DNA from: Nocardia sp. CNY236 | GTDB taxonomy: Bacteria; Actinomycetota; Actinomycetes; Mycobacteriales; Mycobacteriaceae | DNA: 64,000 nucleotides | Reading direction: 5' to 3' | NCBI RefSeq assembly: GCF_000482385.1 | Contig: NZ_AXVD01000001.1 | Span: 310,001 to 374,000, forward strand | Shown: positions 54,306 to 61,597 of the stretch, in pieces | How the letters are laid out: the number at the start of each line of letters is the position of its first letter | Position numbering within the stretch: the stretch's first letter is position 1 | Translations under genes and position numbers: made by a program | Notes under the pieces: model-generated | The model's input: the letters and a program-made list of their open reading frames with translations, nothing else | Told to the model about the DNA's origin: nothing | Database searches by the model: none

Positions 54306-54917
54306 ATGACCCCAGCCTCCGGCCCAGAGAACCCCGCCGCGAGTCCGCAGGAATCCCGGTGGCCGGCGATTCTCACCTGGCGCGCGCACGATGGGTCACG
54401 GATGGAGTCGGTGCGAGTGACGCTCACCGGCAATCGTATCCGCGCCGCGGGACGCATGATCGGGGCAGCGTGTGCGGATCACCCCGCATTCAGCGCCTCT
54501 TATGACCTGGTCACCGACGAGAGTGGCGTCACCAGGCGGCTCTCGCTGCGCACCACGACGGCTGGTGGTGAGCGCCATGCCTCGATCGCGCGTGACGAGG
54601 AGAACTATTGGCTCGTCGACGCGGGCGGCAGCCATGTGCGCACCACCTTCTCCGGCGCGCTCGACGTGGACGTGGTGCTCAGCCCGTTTTTCAATACCCT
54701 GCCGATCCGTCGTCACGGTTTGCAGCGTGGAGTCGAGGACGTCGAGGTCCCTGTCGTCTATGTCCGTTTGCCCGACCTTCTGGTTCAAGAGGCCACGCTG
54801 GTCTACAGCAGCGCCGCCAATGGCATCAGCGTATTGTCTCCGGTTTCCAGTGCGACCGTGACTGTGGATGCCCAGGGTTTTCTCCTGGACTACCCAGGAC
54901 TGGCGCAGCGGGTCTGA
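54306..54917 (+). CDS. Putative glycolipid-binding family protein
   Basis: A 203-residue beta-rich protein of the putative glycolipid-binding family known from mycobacteria and relatives. LTWRAHDGSRMESVRVTLTG, YDLVTDESGVTRRLSLRTT, DVDVVLSPFFNTLPIRRHGL and VPVVYVRLPDLLVQ follow the family order. No signal peptide is present. A role in lipid binding is inferred from the family name only. It lies 139 bases after the FadD32-type gene on the same strand and converges with tyrA at a 9-base gap. Confidence 0.8.
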   Translation: MTPASGPENPAASPQESRWPAILTWRAHDGSRMESVRVTLTGNRIRAAGRMIGAACADHPAFSASYDLVTDESGVTRRLSLRTTTAGGERHASIARDEENYWLVDAGGSHVRTTFSGALDVDVVLSPFFNTLPIRRHGLQRGVEDVEVPVVYVRLPDLLVQEATLVYSSAANGISVLSPVSSATVTVDAQGFLLDYPGLAQRV

Positions 54918-54926
54918 GCTGCCCGT

Positions 54927-55877
54927 TCAGCTCAGTCGGCTGAGAATGCCGCCCCGCGCTCCGGCGGCGCGCAAGGTCTCGAGCCATCCGTGGTCGCCGG
55001 GCCGGACGCCGGTGATCTCCCACCCGTGGGCCGATTCGTAGCGCTGTCGCGCCTCGTGTCCGGTGTCGGTGAGCTCGCCGAGCGAGGTGTCGGTGGCCAG
55101 GCTATCGCGGGCCGCGCCCAGGACATGAAGCGCTTCGTCCAGAACTTCCAGCAGGGCGCCGGAATTCGGATCGCAGATCGCGCGCACCAGTTCCGGTGCG
55201 GTGCCCGCGACCCGTGTGCCGTCACGGAACGACCCCGCGGCGAGGCCGAGTGCGAGGTCGCCGCCTGCAGCGCCGACCACGGCGAGTGTCTCGGCAAGGA
55301 CATGGGGCAGGTGTGAGACGCGCGCGACGGCGCGATCGTGTTCCGCGGCCACCACCGGGACGACGACGGAGCCGCAATCCACAGCGAGCCGCACCAGCTG
55401 TGTCCAGGGATCGGCGTGGGTTCCCTCGTCCACGCCGACAGCCCACACCGCACCACGGAACAGGTCGGCATCGGTAGCCGACCACCCGGAGGCGGAGGTA
55501 CCGGTCATCGGATGGCCACCGACGTAGCGGCCGGCGAGACCGTATCGCTGTACCGCGGCCATGACCGGGGCCTTCACACTCACCACGTCGGTGAGTGCGC
55601 AGTGTGGCGCGAAGGTCGCGATTGCGGAGAGCATGCTGTCCACCGCGGGCATCGGCACCGCGATCACGATCAGCGCGTCGGTGTTCGCGGCGCGCTGCAG
55701 CGCGGTGGGCAACTCCTCGGTTACATCGAATCCGTCGGCGCGTGCGGCCTGCGCACCTGTGGAGGAACGGTTGTATCCCCAGGCCGTATAACCCGCCGCG
55801 ACGGTTGCGCGCAGCAGCGACCCGCCTATCAAGCCAGTTCCGAGGATACAGACGGGCGTGTTGTTTCCCGAAGTCAC
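54927..55877 (-). CDS. tyrA: TyrA, prephenate dehydrogenase
   Basis: A 316-residue NAD(P)-dependent dehydrogenase of tyrosine synthesis: PVCILGTGLIGGSLLRATVA (nucleotide site), DVVSVKAPVMAAV, YVGGHPMTGTSASGW (catalytic His) and SHLPHVLAETLAVVGAA. No ACT or chorismate-mutase domain is attached. The GTG at 55877 puts the Rossmann motif near residue 10. It is divergent from the TadA-associated gene, matching the order of mycobacteria (tyrA, TadA-associated protein, tadA). Confidence 0.92.
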   Translation of the reverse strand: MTSGNNTPVCILGTGLIGGSLLRATVAAGYTAWGYNRSSTGAQAARADGFDVTEELPTALQRAANTDALIVIAVPMPAVDSMLSAIATFAPHCALTDVVSVKAPVMAAVQRYGLAGRYVGGHPMTGTSASGWSATDADLFRGAVWAVGVDEGTHADPWTQLVRLAVDCGSVVVPVVAAEHDRAVARVSHLPHVLAETLAVVGAAGGDLALGLAAGSFRDGTRVAGTAPELVRAICDPNSGALLEVLDEALHVLGAARDSLATDTSLGELTDTGHEARQRYESAHGWEITGVRPGDHGWLETLRAAGARGGILSRLS

Positions 55878-55935
55878 CGGAACAGATTGGCATACGACTT
55901 CAACATTTCCGCTCGAGCAGACTACCGTTGCGGCC

Positions 55936-56475
55936 ATGGCAGCACAGCGCTCGGGCACCAATAGGGCGGCGTCGGACGATTACGATGACGTAGAAGGGTT
56001 CGCAGTGGCGGTGGTCCGCGAAGACGGCAAATGGCGATGCAGTCCGCTGAGTCGGGCCGCGCTGGCCAATTTGTCTGCCGCGGAAAGCGAACTGAAGGCC
56101 TTGCGCAGCTCTGGAGCGGTGTTCGGATTGCTCGATGTCGATGACGAGTTCTTCATCGTGCTTCGACCCGCGCCGAGTGGAACACGGATGCTGGTCTCGG
56201 ACGCAACCGCAGCGATCGATTACGACATTGCCGCAGATGCATTGGATGCGCTGAATGTCGAAATTCCCGATATCGATCCCGACGACCTCGATGATGTCGA
56301 ACCGTGGGAGGAAGGCGACCTCGGTGTGCTCGCCGATCTCGGTCTGCCCGAGCCCGTGCTGAGTGTCATCGTCGCCGAGTCCGAGCTCTACCCGGACGAG
56401 CAGCTCGGCATGATCGCGCAGCGGCTCGGTTTCGCCGACGAGCTGTCCGCGGTGTTGGACAAACTGCCGCGCTGA
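55936..56475 (+). CDS. TadA-associated protein
   Basis: A 179-residue acidic protein typically encoded directly before tadA in actinobacteria and annotated as tRNA adenosine deaminase-associated. It begins EGFAVAVVREDGKWRCSPL, has a very acidic middle (IDPDDLDDVEPWEEGDLGV) and a helical end (QLGMIAQRLGFADELSAVL). Its molecular role is unknown. The tadA GTG lies 3 bases after its stop, so they share an operon. Confidence 0.88.
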   Translation: MAAQRSGTNRAASDDYDDVEGFAVAVVREDGKWRCSPLSRAALANLSAAESELKALRSSGAVFGLLDVDDEFFIVLRPAPSGTRMLVSDATAAIDYDIAADALDALNVEIPDIDPDDLDDVEPWEEGDLGVLADLGLPEPVLSVIVAESELYPDEQLGMIAQRLGFADELSAVLDKLPR

Positions 56476-56478
56476 CCC

Positions 56479-56955
56479 GTGGGAATCCTGCCGGACGATT
56501 CGGCCTCCTCGGACGCCGACATGGTGCGGGTCGCGTTGGCCGCCGCGGCGACCGCAGGGAAGCACGATGTGCCCGTCGGAGCAGTGGTATTCGATGCCGA
56601 GGGACGCGAGCTGGCACGCGCCGCGAATGCGCGCGAGGCGCTCGGCGACCCGACCGCACACGCGGAGATCCTGGCACTGCGGCGCGCCGCCGCGGTACAC
56701 GGTGACCGATGGCGGCTGGAGGGCGCCACCCTCGCGGTCACATTGGAGCCGTGCACGATGTGCGCCGGCGCGCTGGTGTTGGCCAGGGTGGATCGGCTGG
56801 TCTTCGGTGCGTGGGAGCCGAAGACCGGCGCTGTCGGCTCACTGTGGGACGTGGTGCGTGACCGTCGGCTCAACCACCGGCCCGAGGTACGTGGCGGAGT
56901 GCTCGAGCCGCAGTGCGCAGCGCTGCTCGACCAGTTCTTCCGCACTCGGCGCTGA
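56479..56955 (+). CDS. tadA: TadA, tRNA-specific adenosine-34 deaminase
   Basis: A 158-residue zinc deaminase that converts A34 to inosine in tRNA-Arg(ACG), whose gene is also in this window (33.4 kb). The zinc ligands and catalytic Glu are in TAHAEILALRRA (His61, Glu63) and EPCTMCAGAL (Cys92, Cys95). The GTG start at 56479 follows the preceding stop by three bases. It is an ordinary essential housekeeping gene, just left of a tRNA-Ser integration site. Confidence 0.93.
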   Translation: MGILPDDSASSDADMVRVALAAAATAGKHDVPVGAVVFDAEGRELARAANAREALGDPTAHAEILALRRAAAVHGDRWRLEGATLAVTLEPCTMCAGALVLARVDRLVFGAWEPKTGAVGSLWDVVRDRRLNHRPEVRGGVLEPQCAALLDQFFRTRR

Positions 56956-57018
56956 CACCGTAGCCCCGGCTACGGGCGTGATTTAGTGATCGAGTGCCAG
57001 TCGGGTATGGTTGTGCGC

Positions 57019-57106
57019 GGTGGCGTGTCCGAGCGGCCTAAGGAGCACGCCTCGAAAGCGTGTGAGGGGTAACCCCCCTCCGAGGGTTCAAATCCCTCCG
57101 CCACCG
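57019..57106 (+). tRNA. tRNA-Ser(CGA), attachment site of the downstream element
   Basis: Acceptor GGTGGCG/CGCCACC, anticodon loop CTCGAAA (CGA), long variable arm, T-loop TTCAAAT, discriminator G; CCA is not encoded. The integrase gene on the other strand runs into the tRNA and stops at 57038, so the integration core lies in its 3' part. Confidence 0.95.
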
Positions 57107-58360
57107 CTTCCGCCCATCATCTGTTCGCGCAGGTGATGGGCATTTTTCTTCGCCGCAGAACGCGCGGTCGGGGCTTGTGCCCACATTTTGCCCACATTCG
57201 GGTGTGCCCACATCGTGCCCACGCTCCGGCGGCGCGTATGCCTTGTCCATCGCGCTCGCTACCTTGTCGAGGTCTTCGTCGAACAGATCGGAGTAGGTGT
57301 TGAGCGTCTCCTTGGCGTCCTTGTGGCCGAGCAAGCGCGCCAGCGCCAGCACGTTCGCGCCCGCCGATACCGCCAGTGACGCGCAGGTATGGCGTAGGTC
57401 ATGAGGCGTGATCGGCTGCACCTCTGCCCGCTTCACGGCCCCTGTGAACCAACCATCAACGGTCTTCGGCCGCGGCAAGTACTTGGTCGCGTCGTCCGGA
57501 TGCAGGAACACCAGAGCATCGGGAGCGCGCCCCTTGATGTGCGCGACCAACTCGGTGAGGACGAACCGGGGCACCGGGACGCTACGAATCTCCTTGCCCT
57601 TGGTCGGCCCCTTGGCGTGGTCGACACCAAGTTGTACAGCGTTGTCGGCCACCGTAAGTCGGCCCCGGACGATATCAACGTCACGGACCCGCAATGCGAT
57701 CAGCTCACCCCAGCGCGGACCGCAGTAGGCCAGCATGAGCACCAAAAGGCGATGTTTACCAGCCTCTTTCGCTAGACGGGCCACGTCGTCGGACTTGAGG
57801 TAGACATGCCTCTTCATGGTCTTCGTCGGTAGCACTCGGGAGACGGTCTTGCCGCGTGCGAGATTCTTCGGCAGGAGCTTCTTGGTCTCGACCGCCGTAT
57901 CGAGGATGCTCGCGAGGACGCCGAATGCGCGGATAACCGTGGTCGCCCCGGCATTGATATCAGGCTTGCCTTTGGCCTCGGCGCGTTCCTGAGCGGCCAA
58001 GCGCATGTCAACGATCCAGTCCCGCACCGCATCCTGAGTCACGTCGCCGATGCGGACGCCGCCCCATCGCGGTTCGACATGTGTGCGCCATGCGGAGTCG
58101 AGAGTCCGATAGTTGGAGGGCGCGACGCTGGCCTTCTTCTCCTTCAACCAGTCGGGAGCCAGTTCGGCAACCGTGATGCGGCCCAGTGACGGCGCGATGT
58201 AGTCGCCGGTCATCTTCTTGACCTCGACCGTATTCAAGAACTGCTCGGCATCGCGCTTGCGCTTAAACCCGCGCTTGTCGGTCTGCTTTCCGTTGGGCAT
58301 GCGGTAGCGGACGCGGTACCGAGTGCCCGACTTGGTTTCGTACGACTCGACGCTCGCCAT
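57038..58360 (-). CDS. int: Tyrosine-family phage integrase
   Basis: A 440-residue integrase. An N-terminal arm-binding domain (GTRYRVRYRMPNGKQTDKRG), a core-binding domain (ITVAELAPDWLKEKKASVAP), and the catalytic domain with Arg in YCGPRWGELIALR, HDLRHT (His-x-x-Arg) and GHKDAKETLNTYSDLF (Tyr) are complete. The last 23 or so codons lie inside tRNA-Ser(CGA) on the opposite strand and pass through its terminator hairpin, so the C-terminal tail differs between attP and the integrated state. It overlaps no other phage gene; the repressor stop is 3 bases before its ATG. Confidence 0.93.
   Translation of the reverse strand: MASVESYETKSGTRYRVRYRMPNGKQTDKRGFKRKRDAEQFLNTVEVKKMTGDYIAPSLGRITVAELAPDWLKEKKASVAPSNYRTLDSAWRTHVEPRWGGVRIGDVTQDAVRDWIVDMRLAAQERAEAKGKPDINAGATTVIRAFGVLASILDTAVETKKLLPKNLARGKTVSRVLPTKTMKRHVYLKSDDVARLAKEAGKHRLLVLMLAYCGPRWGELIALRVRDVDIVRGRLTVADNAVQLGVDHAKGPTKGKEIRSVPVPRFVLTELVAHIKGRAPDALVFLHPDDATKYLPRPKTVDGWFTGAVKRAEVQPITPHDLRHTCASLAVSAGANVLALARLLGHKDAKETLNTYSDLFDEDLDKVASAMDKAYAPPERGHDVGTPECGQNVGTSPDRAFCGEEKCPSPARTDDGRKRWRRDLNPRRGVTPHTLSRRAP
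57112..57147 (+). terminator. Terminator of tRNA-Ser(CGA), inside the integrase frame
   Basis: GCCCATCATCTG / CAGGTGATGGGC (12-bp stem with one G-T pair), a 6-base loop, then ATTTTTC, starting 6 bases after the tRNA. It is a good intrinsic terminator for the tRNA, yet is read through antisense by the integrase gene, so the element appears to carry its own terminator for the tRNA. Confidence 0.8.
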
Positions 58361-58363
58361 CAG

Positions 58364-58903
58364 CTATCCCTCAATCGGTGCGTCGGGATCTCCGGCGCGC
58401 AGGTCTCGCAGCATCTTTTGGAACAATTCCGCCGTGTATTCACGGTGCCCTGTGCCGGGTACCTGCCCGAACTTCATGCCTTCGGTAGTCCAGCGGGGTA
58501 GTGCGTCGGCAATGAACTTCATTCCGTCGCGGACGTCGCGTTGATCTTCCGTTTTGCCGACATGCTCGATAGGCACCTCGAGGCTTAGCCACCCGAGGAT
58601 GTCCTGTGCCGGGCCTTCGATGCCGGTCGCGCTGACCGGATCGTCGCGTCGTGCGGCGTCTGGCATCAGCAATGTGGTGGGCGAGACCTCGAGCGCCACA
58701 GCAAGGGCCAAGAGGTCGTCGGCATCAACTCGCCGCTCTCCCGCTTCGATTCGAGAGAGGCCGAGCACTGGGATCTGCCGGTTGATGGAGTCCAGTCTGC
58801 GCGACAGTTCGGCATATGTGAGGTTGAGGCGCTTCCGGTGTCGGGCGACGTTCGCCCGGACGGCTTCACCGGTCGGTCCCAGTGGGTTCATTTTCGGAGC
58901 CAT
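58364..58903 (-). CDS. XRE-type phage repressor
   Basis: A 179-residue protein with an N-terminal helix-turn-helix (VRANVARHRKRLNLTYAELS, then IPVLGLSRIEAGERRVD), a linker, and a C-terminal helical part (WTTEGMKFGQVPGTGHREYT). It is the likely lysogeny repressor: it is divergent from the excisionase-like and replication genes and sits just before the integrase with a 3-base gap. No peptidase motif for RecA-type self-cleavage is seen. Its own promoter (58912-58940) would give an almost leaderless message. Confidence 0.8.
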   Translation of the reverse strand: MAPKMNPLGPTGEAVRANVARHRKRLNLTYAELSRRLDSINRQIPVLGLSRIEAGERRVDADDLLALAVALEVSPTTLLMPDAARRDDPVSATGIEGPAQDILGWLSLEVPIEHVGKTEDQRDVRDGMKFIADALPRWTTEGMKFGQVPGTGHREYTAELFQKMLRDLRAGDPDAPIEG

Positions 58904-58911
58904 GAGCGAAG

Positions 58912-58940
58912 ACTATCAAAATGATCTGACTATGTATCAA
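58912..58940 (-). promoter_or_regulatory. Promoter of the repressor-integrase operon
   Basis: On the minus strand TTGATA (58940-58935), a 17-base spacer and GATAGT (58917-58912) form a good sigma-70-type promoter. The start point would fall near 58905, two bases from the repressor ATG at 58903, implying a leaderless mRNA. Confidence 0.65.
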
Positions 58941-58959
58941 CTTGACTCCGATTCGTTCA

Positions 58960-58998
58960 ATCTGCATCATCGGACTGGAAGATCAAAGCGATGCAGAT
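58960..58998. promoter_or_regulatory. Inverted repeat in the repressor/excisionase intergenic region
   Basis: ATCTGCATC (58960-58968) and GATGCAGAT (58990-58998) are exact inverse copies 21 bases apart, between the divergent repressor and excisionase-like genes. The half site GATGC recurs at 59000-59004 in part. This is a candidate operator pair for the repressor. Confidence 0.5.
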
Positions 58999-59022
58999 AC
59001 GCATCATTTCGATAGGAATCGC

Positions 59023-59223
59023 ATGGCTGACGAACGCTTGACCCCGAAGCAGCTCGCCGGACGTTGGCATGGTCGGCCGAACGAGCGAACGCTCGCGCAG
59101 TGGCGCTATCTGCGGGTCGGCCCTGACTACATCAAGGTTGGCAAGCACGTCTTCTACCCGCTGTCCAGCGTTCTGGAGTTCGAGGAGCGGAACACCGTGA
59201 AGTGCAACGGCGTGGGCGCGTGA
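59023..59223 (+). CDS. Excisionase/AlpA-like helix-turn-helix protein
   Basis: A 66-residue MerR/AlpA-like DNA-binding protein: LTPKQLAGRWHGRPNERTLAQ, then WRYLRVGPDYIKVGKHVFY and PLSSVLEFEERN, the usual layout of small excisionases and AlpA activators. GGAA lies 6 bases before the ATG. It is the first rightward gene of the element and overlaps the primase-helicase gene by four bases (GTGA). It may direct excision or activate the replication operon, as AlpA does in satellites. Confidence 0.8.
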   Translation: MADERLTPKQLAGRWHGRPNERTLAQWRYLRVGPDYIKVGKHVFYPLSSVLEFEERNTVKCNGVGA

Positions 59224-61223
59224 GCGCAACCAGCGCATTCGAGCGCTTCGTCGATGCTTTGGGAGGCGCTGGCTGCAAGGTCACGGTCAAGGGGGACCGT
59301 GGCCGCGCCTCCGCGCCGGGCCACAGCCACGACGACGACGGAATCTCGTTCCGGCGCACCGAAGACGGTGTGATCTTCCACCCCTTCAATGCCGATCCTG
59401 ATGGCGTACTTGATTCTCTCGGGCTGTCCAAGGTCGATCTGTTCGACCGTCCGCGTACTCGCTACGACTACCCGGACGGCCGCCAGGTCATTCGCTTCTA
59501 CACCAGGGGAGGGAACAAGAAGACCTTCGCTCAGGGCGGGAAGAAGGAGGGCAAGGCCCTGTTCGGGTCCGACCGTCTCTCCGCCGACACTGACACGGTC
59601 ATCTATGTGGTGGAGGGTGAAAAGGATGTCGTTGCGGCCCGCGCGGCTGGTATCTACGCGGTAACGCAGAACCAGGGCGCGGACCATCCGCCGGGCAGGG
59701 CAGATTGGTCGCCGCTGGCCGACCGCACTGTGATCGTCGTCGCCGACCGAGACGACAAAGGCCGTGCTCGCGCCGACAAGGTCGCCAAACACCTTGTCGG
59801 ACTAGCGAAGTCGGTGACGGTCGCCGAGGTCAAGGCAGGTAAGGATCTGGCCGACCACATCGCCGCCGGGCATAGTGCGGAAGACCTTGTTGTGCTCGGT
59901 GAGGTGCGGCCCGCACGCAAGCTGAAGGTCACGCGCGGCTCCGAGGTGGCAGCCAAGCGGGTGCGGTGGGTCATGCCCGACTGGATGCCGGCCGGATCTC
60001 TCACCCTGCTCGCCGGGCGTGAAGGTCTCGGTAAGTCCACGATCGCGGCGCAGGTAGCGGCCGAGGTGACGTGCGGCGGACTGGCCGGAGGCGAGTGGTT
60101 CGGGCAGCCGCGCACCGTGATCTACCTGCACACCGAAGACAGCCGCGAACACACAGTCGCGCCCCGGCTCCGCGCCGCGGGTGCGGACATGTCGCGGGTG
60201 CTGTTCCTGGACGTGCAAACCGAGCACTCCGACGCCGGGGTGCTGTCGCTGCCATCGGATATCGCCATGCTCGACGGCGTCATCACCGCCGAGCGGGTGT
60301 CGCTAATCGTGCTGGACGCGGCCACCTCGGCCATGTCGGCGGAACTGTCGGGCAAGGACGACCGACAGGTGCGGCAGTTCCTCGAGCCACTGGCCCAGCT
60401 CGCCGCCCGGCGTGACTGTGTGGTGCTGGGCGTGTGCCACTTCGGCAAGCGCGACGGCAACGACACCGGGAAGTTGATCCTCGGCTCTATCGCATGGTCG
60501 CAGGTGGCCCGGTCGGTGCTCGCGGTCGCCCGCGACGACGAGGGCGGCAACCTGGTCGTGACGAACACCAAGGGCAACCTCGCCCCGCGTACCCGGTCCA
60601 TGGAAGCGGTGATCGAATCGACCACGGTCGCCACCGAGGACGGCCCGGCCGAAGTCGGTGCGATCCGCTGGTTGGGTGAGACCGACCGTGACGCCCGCGA
60701 ACTACTCGCCGGAGCTGCTGGCGCCCACGACGAGGACGAGAAGGCCGAGCGCTCGACGGCCGAGAGGTGGCTGCGGGACTACCTTGAGGCGGCCGGGTCG
60801 GCGAAGTCGGCCGACGCCAAACGCGACGGCGTCAAGGCCGGATTCTCCGACCGGACACTACAGCGGGCGCGCCGGAAACTGGGCGTGGAGATCTCCGACA
60901 GCGGCTATCCCCGCACCACCTATTGGCGCTTGCCTACCAGTGCTGCCACCGACACCGCCGACGCCCTCACACGTGGCACGATTGGCACGACTGGCACAAC
61001 TGAACCCGACCAGGGAAAACAGGGTGGCACGACTGAAGAGAATCCGCAGTCGTGCCAACCGCCCACACATGACACGACTGCGGCACAACCGGCCGACAAG
61101 TGCCCGGTGTGCGCGTACGCGCTCGGCGCCATCGCTGCTCGTGATGGTATCCACGCCGACTGTCGTGACCGAGCGGCCACCACCGATCATCAACTCCGGC
61201 TCGTCGGCGGGGGCGCGGCATGA
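59220..61223 (+). CDS. Primase-helicase replication protein (TOPRIM plus RepA-like ATPase)
   Basis: A 667-residue fusion. The N-terminal part lacks zinc-binding Cys but is primase-like (GISFRRTEDGVIFHPFNADP); a TOPRIM domain follows (VIYVVEGEKDVVAARAAG, then TVIVVADRDDKGRARADK). The second half is a RecA-fold ATPase: Walker A LAGREGLGKSTIAAQVAAEV, Walker B SLIVLDAATSAM, VVLGVCHFGKRDG. A linker with Gly-Thr repeats (residues about 585-640) and a small Cys pair (CPVCAYALG) end it. It should unwind and prime at the element's own origin; decamer repeats lie in its 3' end. GTG start coupled to the gene before. Confidence 0.88.
   Translation: MSATSAFERFVDALGGAGCKVTVKGDRGRASAPGHSHDDDGISFRRTEDGVIFHPFNADPDGVLDSLGLSKVDLFDRPRTRYDYPDGRQVIRFYTRGGNKKTFAQGGKKEGKALFGSDRLSADTDTVIYVVEGEKDVVAARAAGIYAVTQNQGADHPPGRADWSPLADRTVIVVADRDDKGRARADKVAKHLVGLAKSVTVAEVKAGKDLADHIAAGHSAEDLVVLGEVRPARKLKVTRGSEVAAKRVRWVMPDWMPAGSLTLLAGREGLGKSTIAAQVAAEVTCGGLAGGEWFGQPRTVIYLHTEDSREHTVAPRLRAAGADMSRVLFLDVQTEHSDAGVLSLPSDIAMLDGVITAERVSLIVLDAATSAMSAELSGKDDRQVRQFLEPLAQLAARRDCVVLGVCHFGKRDGNDTGKLILGSIAWSQVARSVLAVARDDEGGNLVVTNTKGNLAPRTRSMEAVIESTTVATEDGPAEVGAIRWLGETDRDARELLAGAAGAHDEDEKAERSTAERWLRDYLEAAGSAKSADAKRDGVKAGFSDRTLQRARRKLGVEISDSGYPRTTYWRLPTSAATDTADALTRGTIGTTGTTEPDQGKQGGTTEENPQSCQPPTHDTTAAQPADKCPVCAYALGAIAARDGIHADCRDRAATTDHQLRLVGGGAA
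60975..61080. repeat. Iteron-like GGCACGACTG decamers, candidate replication origin
   Basis: GGCACGATTG (60975), GGCACGACTG (60984), GGCACAACTG (60993), GGCACGACTG (61026), its inverse CAGTCGTGCC (61047-61056) and GACACGACTG (61071): six copies with at most one mismatch in 106 bases. The pair at 61025-61057 forms an 11-bp stem. They lie in the 3' end of the primase-helicase gene. Confidence 0.6.
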
Positions 61224-61597
61224 CCTTGCGCCCCTGCCTGGAATGCGGTGAGCCCAGCGAAGCCGCCCGCTGCCCGGATCACGCACGTACCGATGACCGG
61301 GTGCGTGACCGTGATCATGTGCATTGGAACGGTGCCCGGTGGAAGCGGTTGTCGCGTCGGCTGCGGCAGATCCAGCCGTGGTGCACATCGTGCGGTGCCA
61401 CCGACGAGTTGACCGTCGACCACATCGAACCGGTCTGCGCACGCCCGGACCTGGCCTACGAGCTGGGCAACCTTCAGGTGCTGTGCAAGCGGTGCAACAG
61501 CCGCAAGGGCACCAGGGGGATAGCCCCTGCACGGGTGGGTTCTCCGTCCCCGGGGCAGGCGGAGTTCGCGTTACACACCGTGCGGGGCCGGTCATGA
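61220..61597 (+). CDS. HNH endonuclease
   Basis: A 125-residue HNH nuclease. Zinc Cys pairs are in WCTSCGA and CKRCNSRKG, and the catalytic motif in ELTVDHIEPVCARPDLAYE followed by LGNLQVLCKRCN. An extra N-terminal Cys pair (CLECGEPSEAARCPDH) is present. Phage HNH proteins beside terminase genes stimulate terminase cleavage during DNA packaging. It overlaps the preceding and following genes by four bases each (ATGA). Confidence 0.92.
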   Translation: MTLRPCLECGEPSEAARCPDHARTDDRVRDRDHVHWNGARWKRLSRRLRQIQPWCTSCGATDELTVDHIEPVCARPDLAYELGNLQVLCKRCNSRKGTRGIAPARVGSPSPGQAEFALHTVRGRS

